NCBI RefSeq assembly: GCF_001905345.1
Contig: NZ_LFBV01000004.1
Span: 1-64,000 of the forward strand
Length of the DNA stretch: 64,000 bases
DNA from: Streptomyces uncialis
Lineage (GTDB): Bacteria; Actinomycetota; Actinomycetes; Streptomycetales; Streptomycetaceae
Reading direction: 5' to 3'
Every line of letters starts with the position of its first letter. The stretch's first letter is position 1. The position numbers and the translations under genes are program-made. Shown one piece after another: positions 56,594-64,000 of the stretch. The notes under the pieces are model-generated. The model was not told where the DNA came from, ran no database searches, and saw only the letters and a program-made list of their open reading frames with translations.

Positions 56594-57808
56594 CTACTGA
56601 CCGGCGAACTTCTTGCTCACCGCGTCGTACACACCCTTCGCCTCCGTGCCCAGATTCGGCCCAGCGAGCCAGCCGGCCGTCACCGGGCCGATCGAGGTGT
56701 TGGAGACAAGGGCGGGCTGACCGTCGGAACCCTCCGCGATCCAGCCACCGCCGGAGGAGCCGCCCGTCATGGTGCAACCGATCCGGTACATCGTCGGCTC
56801 GTTCGCCGAGAGCGACAGCCGTCCAGGCGTGTCGGGGCACTGGAACAGCTTCTGTCCGTCGAACGGTGCCGAGGCGGGATACCCCTTCGCCGTCACGCTC
56901 CCGATCTCGGACGCCTCCGGGGCGTCGAAGTCGACCGGCAGCGCCGCGCCCACCGTCTCCTCCAGCGATCGTCCGTCGCCGCCCTCCTCGGGCGTCACAT
57001 GCAGCACCGCGAAGTCGTACGGGGCGCCCTGCCCACCGGTCGGACCGCCCTGCTCGATCCACTGCGTCGACGTCTGCGCCCAGTTGGACCACCACACACC
57101 GAGCGGAGCGACCTCCTCGCGGGCCGCGCTCTCCAGCTCCGCCGACGACTTGCCGTTGTTGTTGTACGACGGCACGAACGCGATGTTCCGGTACCAGCCG
57201 CCGCTCTTGCCCGCGTGGACACAGTGCCCGGCCGTCCAGACGAGGTTGGACTTGCCCGGGTTCGCCGGATCCTTGACGACCGTCGCCGAGCACACCATGG
57301 AACCGTCGGGGCCGTCGAAGAACACCTTGCCCGCCTCGGCCGCACCCGTCCGGTACGGCGCGGTCACCGGCTGCGCGTCCACCGGCTCCGGCGTCGGATC
57401 GGTCACCCCCTGGTCGTCGGAGATGTCGCCCTCCTCGACCCCCTGGTCGGGCTGCTCGGCGTCACGCATCCGATCCGGGTCCCACAGACCGTCGATGATG
57501 GGGTTGACGTAGTCCTGCGCCTCGCGCAGCCACTTGTCCTTGTCCCAGTCCTTCCAGGCGCCGTCCCGCCACTTGTCCAGATCGATCCCATGATCCTTGA
57601 GACGGTTCTTGATGTCGTCGGGTATCTGGATCTTGCCGTCGTCGGCGGCCTGGCCGGTCTGCTGACCGCCCACGGTGTCGTCCTCCGAACCGCAGGCCGT
57701 CGCGGTGAGCGCGAGGGCCGCGCCCAGTGCGACCACGGCCGTCAACGGCCTTCTACGGCGCGCGCCCCCTTCACGGCGCGCGGTGAAGAGCGGGCGTATG
57801 GATCGCAT
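56594..57808 (-). CDS. Trypsin-like serine protease lipoprotein
   Basis: 404 aa from ATG 57808, with GGGGGAG 8 nt upstream. The N-terminus has RRR followed by a hydrophobic core and LTATACGS, where Cys would be lipidated. An Asp/Lys/Trp-rich stretch follows (about 50-110, KWRDGAWKDWDKDKW). The catalytic triad is visible: His in WTAGHCV, Asp in YDFAVLHV and Ser in GGSSGGGW. It is expected at the outer membrane face, cleaving unknown targets. Divergent from the siderophore genes. Confidence 0.88.
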   Translation of the reverse strand: MRSIRPLFTARREGGARRRRPLTAVVALGAALALTATACGSEDDTVGGQQTGQAADDGKIQIPDDIKNRLKDHGIDLDKWRDGAWKDWDKDKWLREAQDYVNPIIDGLWDPDRMRDAEQPDQGVEEGDISDDQGVTDPTPEPVDAQPVTAPYRTGAAEAGKVFFDGPDGSMVCSATVVKDPANPGKSNLVWTAGHCVHAGKSGGWYRNIAFVPSYNNNGKSSAELESAAREEVAPLGVWWSNWAQTSTQWIEQGGPTGGQGAPYDFAVLHVTPEEGGDGRSLEETVGAALPVDFDAPEASEIGSVTAKGYPASAPFDGQKLFQCPDTPGRLSLSANEPTMYRIGCTMTGGSSGGGWIAEGSDGQPALVSNTSIGPVTAGWLAGPNLGTEAKGVYDAVSKKFAGQ

Positions 57809-57952
57809 GGTGTGACTCCCCCTGGCTTCGGGTCCTGTGTACTGCCGAGTGCGGCGTCCGGTGGACCGGACGAACGGCGCCATGAGTGACGCCACCTGCT
57901 CCGATACAGCCGAACGGCCCCCCACACTATGCCGGTGCGGTGGGGGACGGCC

Positions 57953-57975
57953 GACGGAACCGCAACGGTTCCGTC
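57953..57975. promoter_or_regulatory. 10-bp perfect inverted repeat upstream of siderophore genes
   Basis: GACGGAACCG and CGGTTCCGTC are separated by CAA. It is either an operator or an mRNA hairpin, 144 bp ahead of the aminotransferase start. Confidence 0.6.
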
Positions 57976-57991
57976 ACGGCAAGGATCTTCC

Positions 57992-58005
57992 GATCACCCG
58001 TGATC
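57992..58005. promoter_or_regulatory. GATCAC-CC-GTGATC palindrome
   Basis: A 6-2-6 perfect dyad 17 bp downstream of the preceding inverted repeat. Suitable size for a dimeric repressor. Confidence 0.5.
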
Positions 58006-58118
58006 CCCGGCAACTCCCGTCGTTGGTACGTACGGGGGACTCGCTGACGGCGTTCATCCCCCTGCCCACCCGCCGCCCCGGCGGGCAGACGACATCCGTA
58101 GCGGGAGGAACAACAGCC

Positions 58119-59480
58119 GTGGCCATGACCGAGCCCGCGCCCTCGGCGGTGACCACCGCCCATGAGGGCATCCTCCGCAGACAGTCGGCCCGGGAATCGG
58201 CGGCACGCACCTACGCCCGTGCACTGCCGATCGTGCCCGTCCGGGCTCGGGGACTGACCATCGAGGGCGCCGACGGGCGGCGCTACCTCGACTGCCTGTC
58301 CGGAGCGGGCACCCTCGCCCTCGGCCACAACCATCCCGTCGTCCTCGAAGCCATCCGCAAGGTGCTCGACTCCGGTGCGCCCCTGCACGTCCTCGATCTC
58401 GCCACCCCCGTCAAGGACGCCTTCACCACCGAACTCTTCCGCACCCTGCCCGAGGAGTTCGCGCGCCGGGCCCGAATCCAGTTCTGCGGCCCGGCCGGTA
58501 CGGACGCGGTGGAAGCCGCCCTGAAACTCGCCCGGACGGCCACCGGCCGCGACGGACTCCTCGCCTTCACCGGCGCCTACCACGGGATGACCGCGGGGGC
58601 GCTCGAAGCGTCCGGCGGCGCACGCGACGTACGGGTGACCCGGCTGCCCTATCCACAGGACTACCGCTGCCCGTTCGGGACCGGCGGACCTCACGGCGCC
58701 GAACTCTCCGCGCGCTGGACGGAGTCCCTTCTCGACGACAGCAAGTCCGGTGTCCCCCGGCCCGCCGCCATGATCCTCGAACCCGTCCAGGGCGAGGGCG
58801 GTGTCATCCCCGCCCCGGACGACTGGATGCGCCGGATGCGTGCCGTCACCGCCGCCCGCGACATCCCCCTCATCGTGGACGAGGTCCAGACCGGGGTCGG
58901 CCGTACCGGAGCCTTCTGGGCCGTCGAGCACAGCGGGGTGACGCCCGACATCATGGTCCTCTCCAAGGCGATCGGCGGCAGTCTGCCGCTCGCTGTCATC
59001 GTCTACCGGGACGACCTCGATGTCTGGGGACCGGGCGCCCACGCCGGCACCTTCCGCGGCAACCAGCTCGCGATGGCCGCGGGCACCGCCACCCTCGCCC
59101 ATGTCCGCGAGAACGGGCTGGCCGAACGCGCCGCGCAGCTCGGTGCCCGGATGCTCGCCCAGCTCCGGGCCCTCGCTGCCGAGCAGCCCTGCATCGGTGA
59201 CGTCCGGGGCCGTGGCCTGATGATCGGGGTGGAACTGGTCGACCCTGCGGCAGCGGTGCTCACCGCCCCGGGACCACCACCCGCCGCCCCCGAACTCGCC
59301 GCAGCCGTCCAGCGCGCATGCCTGCGCCGCGGTCTGATCATCGAGCTCGGCGGCCGGGACGCCAGTGTCATCCGCCTTCTCCCGCCTCTCAATCTCACCG
59401 ACGAACAGGCGTCCGCCGTGCTCGACCGACTGGCCGACGCGATCACCACCACCGCCCGCACCCTGTCCACCGGACGCTGA
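58119..59480 (+). CDS. Class III aminotransferase, diaminobutyrate-type (RhbA/EctB-like)
   Basis: 453 aa from GTG 58119, set by GGGAGGAA 8 nt upstream. Class III motifs: DCLSGAGTLALGHNHP, FCGPAGTDAVEAALKLAR, YHGMTAGAL, VDEVQTGVGRTG, and the PLP lysine K283 in LSKAIGGS. The FCGPAGTDAVEAAL pattern fits diaminobutyrate-2-oxoglutarate aminotransferase, which makes 2,4-diaminobutyrate from aspartate semialdehyde, the first step to 1,3-diaminopropane siderophores. Ectoine synthesis is an alternative, but no ectA/ectC is present and NIS genes follow. Confidence 0.87.
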   Translation: MAMTEPAPSAVTTAHEGILRRQSARESAARTYARALPIVPVRARGLTIEGADGRRYLDCLSGAGTLALGHNHPVVLEAIRKVLDSGAPLHVLDLATPVKDAFTTELFRTLPEEFARRARIQFCGPAGTDAVEAALKLARTATGRDGLLAFTGAYHGMTAGALEASGGARDVRVTRLPYPQDYRCPFGTGGPHGAELSARWTESLLDDSKSGVPRPAAMILEPVQGEGGVIPAPDDWMRRMRAVTAARDIPLIVDEVQTGVGRTGAFWAVEHSGVTPDIMVLSKAIGGSLPLAVIVYRDDLDVWGPGAHAGTFRGNQLAMAAGTATLAHVRENGLAERAAQLGARMLAQLRALAAEQPCIGDVRGRGLMIGVELVDPAAAVLTAPGPPPAAPELAAAVQRACLRRGLIIELGGRDASVIRLLPPLNLTDEQASAVLDRLADAITTTARTLSTGR

Positions 59481-59802
59481 CCAGCCATGCCCCCGAGCCT
59501 CTCCCCACCTGCCCGCTCACTCCACGACCAGGCACCCAGGGCCCGGACCTGAGCCCCAGAGATCACGCCCAGGCCGGCTCCAGGGAGCAGGCCGGCCCAG
59601 GGTCGGACCGGCCTCAGGTCCAGGTCGGCCCCAGGACCGGTCACGCGGTCCGGCGCACCGGGAGCCGGCGCATGTAGCTCGTCCCGACTGCCCCACCCCC
59701 ACCCCCGCCCCGCCGCATTCCCGGACCCCCGCAGGAAGCCAAGAAGACTGAGTAACCGGGCCCGTCGTCGCACAGGCCGGACAACCCTCCAAGGAAGCCC
59801 TC
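59481..59802. other. Spacer between aminotransferase and first NIS synthetase
   Basis: 322 bp with several imperfect copies of AGGCCGGC(C/T)CCAGG (59570-59640). No gene; a decarboxylase, expected here in a rhb-like order, is absent. AAGGAA at the end serves the next gene. Confidence 0.5.
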
Positions 59803-61776
59803 GTGAACGCCAACCCCGCACCCGATCACCCTCCCCACCTCTCGGTACGGGGCCGGAGCGCCGTACCGTCCCTGTCGGTGGCGGAGCCCCGTACGGTTCC
59901 CCGGCAGAAGGGGGGAAGCCACGGGACGGAACGGCTGCGTGGTGCCACCGCCGACCTGCTCGACCACCCCGACCCCTGGATCGCCGCCCAAGCCGCGGCC
60001 ACCGAGAACCTCCTTCGCTGCTGGGTCCGGGAGCTGAATCTGACCGCCCCCGCACACGGCGTCCTGCGTATCCCCCTTCCGGCGAGTGCCACCGCCCTTC
60101 TCGTCGCCGTCCGGTACTGGTCGGCCACCGGATGGCACCGCTTCGGCCCGCCCTACTTGGAAGGCGCCCCCGAGACGGCGCCGCCCATCGACGCGGTGAC
60201 GCTGGCCGCACTCCTCGGCCGTGAAGCACCCGGCCACACGGACACCACGGACCTCGCCGGACGGGTCGCGGACTCGGTCCGCCGCACCTCGTCCTTCGTC
60301 ACCGACCGACGGCACCGACCCGAGGACGGCCCCGACACCTTCCTCGCCGGCGAGCAAGCGCTGCTGCTCGGACACCCCCTGCACCCCACCCCGAAGAGCC
60401 GCGAGGGCCTCTCGGACACCGAATCGGATCGCTACTCACCCGAGCTGCGCGGCTCCTTCCCCCTGCACTGGCTCGCCGTCGCCCCTTCCGTGCTGGCCGG
60501 TGACTCGGCCTGGACCGAACGCGGTCGCGCCGTCCCCGCGCCGCAGCTCACCGCCCGTCTCGCCGGTACCACCCTGCCCCTGCCCGACGGCTGGGCCGCG
60601 CTCCCCCTGCACCCCTGGCAGATGCGGGAGCTCACCCCGCGTCCCGATGTCGCGGACCTCTTCGACTCCGGACTCCTGCGCGACATGGGCGCCCATGGCC
60701 CGGCCTGGTTCCCCACCTCCTCCGTGCGAACGCTCTACCGGTCCGGCGCCGCCGCCATGCTCAAACTGTCGCTCGGACTGCGGATCACCAACTCCCGCCG
60801 GGAGAACCTCCGCAAGGAACTCCACCGCGGAGTGGAAGTGCACCGACTGCTCCGCAGCGGACTCGCCGAGCAGTGGCAGACGGCCCACCCCGGCTTCGAC
60901 ATCGTCCGAGACCCGGCCTGGCTCGGTGTGACCGGAACCGATGGACAAGCCGTGGCCGGACTCGATGTGATGATCCGCCACAACCCGTTCACCAGCGATG
61001 TCGCCGCGATCTGTGTAGCTGGGCTTGTCTCACCCAGGCCCACAGGCCACACCACCGACCGGCCCCATGACCAGCCGACCGCCCGGGACAGCATCGGACC
61101 GCTACCAGGAACCCCTGGCCGGACCCCGGACCCCTCCGCCGGCCCGATGCGCTCCCGACTCGGTGAGATCATCACCCGGCTCGCCGGACGCACCGGCCGA
61201 CCACGCGGAGCGGTGGCCACCGAGTGGTTCCTGCGGTACCTCCACCATGTGGTCCGTCCGGTGCTGTGGCTCGACAGCGAAGCGGGGATCGCCCTGGAAG
61301 CACACCAACAGAACACCCTCCTGCTGCTGGACCACGACGGCTGGCCCATCGGTGGCCGGTACCGCGACAACCAGGGCTACTACTTCCGCGAGTCGCGCCG
61401 CGCCGAACTCGACCGCAGACTCCCCGGCGTCGGGGAGCAGAGCGACACCTTCGTCGCGGACGCCGTCGCGGACGAGCGCTTCGCCTACTACCTCGCCATC
61501 AACAACGTCCTCGGTCTGATCGGCGCCTTCGGGTCCCAGCGGCTCGCGGACGAGCGACTGCTGATCGCGGCCTTCCGCCGCTTCCTCACCGACGCCGCCA
61601 CAGGACCCACCCGACTGCGCTCCTCCTTGCCACCACTGCTGTTGGACTCCCCGGTCCTGCGCTGCAAGGCCAACCTGCTGACCCGACTGCACGGCCTGGA
61701 CGAACTCGTCGGCCCGGTCGACACCCAGTCCGTCTACGTCACACTCACCAACCCCCTTCATCTCTGTGGAACATGA
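59803..61776 (+). CDS. IucA/IucC-family NIS siderophore synthetase (first)
   Basis: 657 aa from GTG 59803, with AAGGAA 6 nt upstream. NIS motifs: GHPLHPTPKSREG (about 190), LPLHPWQ (about 270), KLSLGLRITNSRR (about 323), EAHQQNTLLLL (about 505) and a FhuF-like C-terminus. NIS enzymes adenylate citrate or a related carboxylate and condense it with an amine or hydroxylamine. Residues 408-448 are a Pro/Thr/Arg low-complexity insertion absent from usual family members. By position it is equivalent to RhbC. Confidence 0.9.
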   Translation: MNANPAPDHPPHLSVRGRSAVPSLSVAEPRTVPRQKGGSHGTERLRGATADLLDHPDPWIAAQAAATENLLRCWVRELNLTAPAHGVLRIPLPASATALLVAVRYWSATGWHRFGPPYLEGAPETAPPIDAVTLAALLGREAPGHTDTTDLAGRVADSVRRTSSFVTDRRHRPEDGPDTFLAGEQALLLGHPLHPTPKSREGLSDTESDRYSPELRGSFPLHWLAVAPSVLAGDSAWTERGRAVPAPQLTARLAGTTLPLPDGWAALPLHPWQMRELTPRPDVADLFDSGLLRDMGAHGPAWFPTSSVRTLYRSGAAAMLKLSLGLRITNSRRENLRKELHRGVEVHRLLRSGLAEQWQTAHPGFDIVRDPAWLGVTGTDGQAVAGLDVMIRHNPFTSDVAAICVAGLVSPRPTGHTTDRPHDQPTARDSIGPLPGTPGRTPDPSAGPMRSRLGEIITRLAGRTGRPRGAVATEWFLRYLHHVVRPVLWLDSEAGIALEAHQQNTLLLLDHDGWPIGGRYRDNQGYYFRESRRAELDRRLPGVGEQSDTFVADAVADERFAYYLAINNVLGLIGAFGSQRLADERLLIAAFRRFLTDAATGPTRLRSSLPPLLLDSPVLRCKANLLTRLHGLDELVGPVDTQSVYVTLTNPLHLCGT

Positions 61777-61804
61777 CCGCTCCCTCCGCTGAGAGGACGC
61801 CACC

Positions 61805-62527
61805 GTGCCACCCACCGACGCCCAGCCCGCACCCGGTGTCGACCCGGTAGGGGAGACTCTCGACCCTCGCACCCCCCGTTCCGTGCTCCGGCCCGGACAA
61901 GGACCCGACGGTGCGACTCCGGCGACAGCACCTGCTGGCGACGACCTCCTGAACGGTCTGGCCGACTGGTGCCCCGCCACCACCCCGGCAGGCAGCTTCC
62001 GGCTGATCCCCGTCTCGCTCGGCCGGGACCTTCCGCTCATCACCCACTGGATAAACGCGCCCGCTGTCGACGCCTACTGGGAACTCGCCGGCCCCCCGTC
62101 CGTCAGCGAGCGGCATCTGCGCCCCCAACTCGACGGTGACGGACGCAGCGTCCCCTGTCTCGGCGTCCTCGGCACCACCCCCATGAGCTATTGGGAGATC
62201 TACCGGGCCGACCTCGATCCGCTCGCCGATCACTACCCCGCCCGTCCTCATGACACAGGTGTTCACCTCCTCATCGGGGGAGCCATACGACGCGGACGCG
62301 GGCTCGGCTCCTTGCTGATCAGGGCCGTCGCCGACCTCATCCTCGACCATCGGCCCGCCTGCTCCCGGGTGGTCGCGGAGCCGGATCTGCGCAACATCCC
62401 CTCCGTCACCGCCTTTCTGCGAGCGGGGTTCCGACTCACCGCCGAGGTGGCCCTCCCCGACAAACGAGCCGCATTGATGGTCCGGGACAGATCCCCTGAC
62501 GATCCGCTGTGCCCCCATCACTCCTAG
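61805..62527 (+). CDS. IucB/RhbD-type siderophore N-acetyltransferase (GNAT)
   Basis: 240 aa from GTG 61805, with GAGGA 7 nt upstream. The first 60 residues are low complexity. The GNAT domain follows: FRLIPVSLGRDLPLITHWIN, then PMSYWEIYRADLDPLADHY, and the acetyl-CoA loop in RRGRGLGSLLI. This form is typical of MbtK/IucB/AlcB acyltransferases that acylate an N-hydroxy amine. Between two NIS genes, it should make the hydroxamate arm. Confidence 0.88.
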   Translation: MPPTDAQPAPGVDPVGETLDPRTPRSVLRPGQGPDGATPATAPAGDDLLNGLADWCPATTPAGSFRLIPVSLGRDLPLITHWINAPAVDAYWELAGPPSVSERHLRPQLDGDGRSVPCLGVLGTTPMSYWEIYRADLDPLADHYPARPHDTGVHLLIGGAIRRGRGLGSLLIRAVADLILDHRPACSRVVAEPDLRNIPSVTAFLRAGFRLTAEVALPDKRAALMVRDRSPDDPLCPHHS

Positions 62528-62569
62528 TACACCGCCCGACCCGATCCGGTTCCGCCCCGAGGAGCACCC

Positions 62570-64000
62570 GTGCCGAGTCCGTACGCCGAACAGCCCTCCG
62601 GCGCCGTAGTCCCGCCGACCGTCCCACCCGAGCTGACCAGCGAGAACTGGGCCCGGGTGGGCCGACGCCTGCTGGCCAAGATGCTCGGGGAGTTCGCGTA
62701 CGAGGAGATCATCCGGCCGGTGCCGGGCGTGGACCCTGCCCCGCTCCCGGGCCACGGAACGTCACCGGTCCAGGGATTTCTCCCCGGCGGGGAACCCCTG
62801 GCGGGCCACGGCACGCCGCCCGCTCACCACGGCTCGCCGTCCGCCCGCATGTCGTTCCCGCACCACGGACCCGTGCCACCCCCGCGCACCGACGACGACC
62901 TCCACGGCGACATCGCCCCGCCCTACCTCCTGCCGGACCGCGCCGAGCGATTCGCACCCTTCACCCTGGTCCTCGACGCGCCGACCACCCACCTGACCTT
63001 TCACGCCCGCCGCTACGCCTACGACAGCTGGCAGGTGGACCCCGAGACGATCACCCTCACCGAGGCCGGGGCGTGGCCCAAGCCGTTCGGTGATCCGCTG
63101 TCGTTCCTCGCCCGGGCGCGCAAGACCCTCGGGATCGACGGCGCGACCCTCGGCCATGTGATCCGCGAACTGACCGCCACCCTCGCCGCCGACGCACGGC
63201 TCGACCACTTCGCGCTCTCGGCGGCGACCCTCGCGGACCTCTCGTACGCGGACCTCGAAGGGCACCAGACCGGTCACCCCTGGCTCGTCCTCAACAAGGG
63301 CCGTATCGGGTTCTCGGCCACCGACACGAAACGCTGGGCCCCGGAAGCCCGCACCCCGGTCACCCTGCCGTGGCTCGCCGTCCGCCAGGACCTCGCCACA
63401 TACCGGGGCGTGAGCGGCCTCGACAGGGCCGCCGACCTCTATGCCGCGGAGCTGGAGCAGCAGACCCGGGACACGTTCGCCGCGACCCTCCGGGCCAGGG
63501 GGGTCGATCCGTCCGGCTACCTCTATCTGCCGGTGCACCCCTGGCAGTGGGACGACATCGTGCTGACGCTCTTCGCCCCCGCGGTGGCCGCCGACGCGAT
63601 CATCCCGCTCCCCACCGACGGTGACCAGCGACTGCCCCAGCAGTCCATCCGCTCGTTCCTCAACGTCACCCGACCCGACCGGCACACCCTCAAACTGCCG
63701 CTGTCCGTCCTCAACACCCTCGTCTGGCGCGGGCTGCCCACCGAACGCACCCTCGCGGCTCCCGCCGTCACCGCCTGGATGCTGGGGCTGCGGGACTCCG
63801 ACCCGTTCCTACGGGAGGAGTGCGGCGTGGTCCTGCTGGGCGAGGTCGCGTCGGTCACCGTCGAGCACCCCGTCTACGACACCCTCCGGGAGGTGCCGTA
63901 CCAGTACAAGGAACTGCTCGGCGCGATCTGGCGCGAACCCCTCGGCCGGCACCTCGCCCCGGGCGAACGCGCCCGTACCCTCGCCGCACTGCTCCACACC
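62570..64000 (+). CDS. IucA/IucC-family NIS siderophore synthetase (second, partial)
   Basis: At least 477 aa from GTG 62570 (GAGGA 6 nt upstream); the frame runs open past the window end, so the C-terminus is missing. Motifs: GHQTGHPWLVLNKGRIGFS (about 230), LPVHPWQWDD (about 322), PQQSIRSFLNVTRPD, KLPLSVLNTLVWRGLPTERT and LLGEVASV. It resembles DesD/AlcC/RhbF-type synthetases acting on hydroxamate intermediates. Residues 55-105 are a His/Gly/Pro-rich insertion. It is the fourth gene of the cluster. Confidence 0.9.
   Translation, partial: MPSPYAEQPSGAVVPPTVPPELTSENWARVGRRLLAKMLGEFAYEEIIRPVPGVDPAPLPGHGTSPVQGFLPGGEPLAGHGTPPAHHGSPSARMSFPHHGPVPPPRTDDDLHGDIAPPYLLPDRAERFAPFTLVLDAPTTHLTFHARRYAYDSWQVDPETITLTEAGAWPKPFGDPLSFLARARKTLGIDGATLGHVIRELTATLAADARLDHFALSAATLADLSYADLEGHQTGHPWLVLNKGRIGFSATDTKRWAPEARTPVTLPWLAVRQDLATYRGVSGLDRAADLYAAELEQQTRDTFAATLRARGVDPSGYLYLPVHPWQWDDIVLTLFAPAVAADAIIPLPTDGDQRLPQQSIRSFLNVTRPDRHTLKLPLSVLNTLVWRGLPTERTLAAPAVTAWMLGLRDSDPFLREECGVVLLGEVASVTVEHPVYDTLREVPYQYKELLGAIWREPLGRHLAPGERARTLAALLHT

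Larger units (their letters stand above)
57809..58118. other. Divergent control region, protease / siderophore cluster
   Basis: 310 bp with two palindromes (57953-57975 and 57992-58005). No TTAGGTTAGGC-type iron box is visible on either strand. The plus-strand frame is open from 57837 but has no ribosome site until 58103. Confidence 0.5.

Noticed and set aside
58119..59480. Aminotransferase as ectoine EctB
   Set aside because: No ectA or ectC is adjacent and NIS genes follow directly, so a siderophore role is better supported.
59481..59802. A remnant of a diaminobutyrate decarboxylase between aminotransferase and synthetase
   Set aside because: None of the frames shows PLP-decarboxylase motifs; the stretch is made of short GC repeats.

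Overview
The window is a 64 kb piece of a Streptomyces chromosome. GC is very high and G or C dominates third codon positions. GTG starts are common, and many intergenic hairpins lack a U-tract. The gene order (ftsK, rimO, pgsA, cinA, clgR, dps, nei, lhr, recA, recX, gluDCBA, gluRK, miaB, miaA, rsh, hflX) matches, from memory, the conserved core around SCO5746-SCO5801 of S. coelicolor. I see no insertion sequence, prophage, integrase or CRISPR array.

Layout. 1-1310: the 3' end of an rRNA operon (23S-5S spacer, 5S, perfect terminator), a shortened DegT/StrS-type aminotransferase-like gene and tRNA-Thr(GGT). 1332-10812: a SpoIIE-type phosphatase divergent from an osaA-like hybrid histidine kinase with ten HAMP-type repeats, then its osaB-like partner. 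11118-18654: ftsK, a RodZ-like HTH membrane protein, rimO-pgsA-cinA (overlapping stops and starts), and clgR. 19009-31069: dps, a small membrane protein, nei2 and lhr, an AraC regulator followed by azlCD, an alpha/alpha-toroid-like protein, a DUF3046 protein and an AI-2E-family permease. 31304-33469: SOS-controlled recA-recX. 33589-34920: a cysteine dioxygenase-rhodanese operon behind a Cys-rich leader peptide. 35097-36689: a flavin monooxygenase. 37029-44567: the glutamate ABC operon, the divergent GluR-GluK two-component system and an orphan TAXI solute-binding protein. 44759-56294: miaB, a LigB-like protein, two small low-complexity proteins, miaA, a membrane protein, an RSH (ppGpp) enzyme, a secreted M1 peptidase and hflX. 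56594-57808: a trypsin-like lipoprotein. 58119-64000: the start of an NRPS-independent siderophore (NIS) cluster, cut by the window end inside its second synthetase.

How the genes work together. Several blocks serve genome maintenance and stress: FtsK, Dps, Nei2, Lhr, RecA/RecX, ClgR, OsaAB and Rsh. A translation block contains RimO, MiaB, MiaA, HflX, tRNA and 5S. The glutamate block pairs uptake with sensing. The siderophore block has a diaminobutyrate-type aminotransferase, two IucA/IucC synthetases and an IucB/RhbD-type acetyltransferase, in the order of a rhizobactin/schizokinen-like pathway, but the decarboxylase and monooxygenase are not in view.

Most notable observations: the NIS cluster without a visible iron box; the cysteine leader peptide ahead of cysteine dioxygenase; the TAXI protein beside GluRK; ten HAMP units at an exact 276 bp period; the eroded synthetase half of the RSH protein; a duplicated dyad element upstream of hflX; and repeated leaderless-type promoter geometry.
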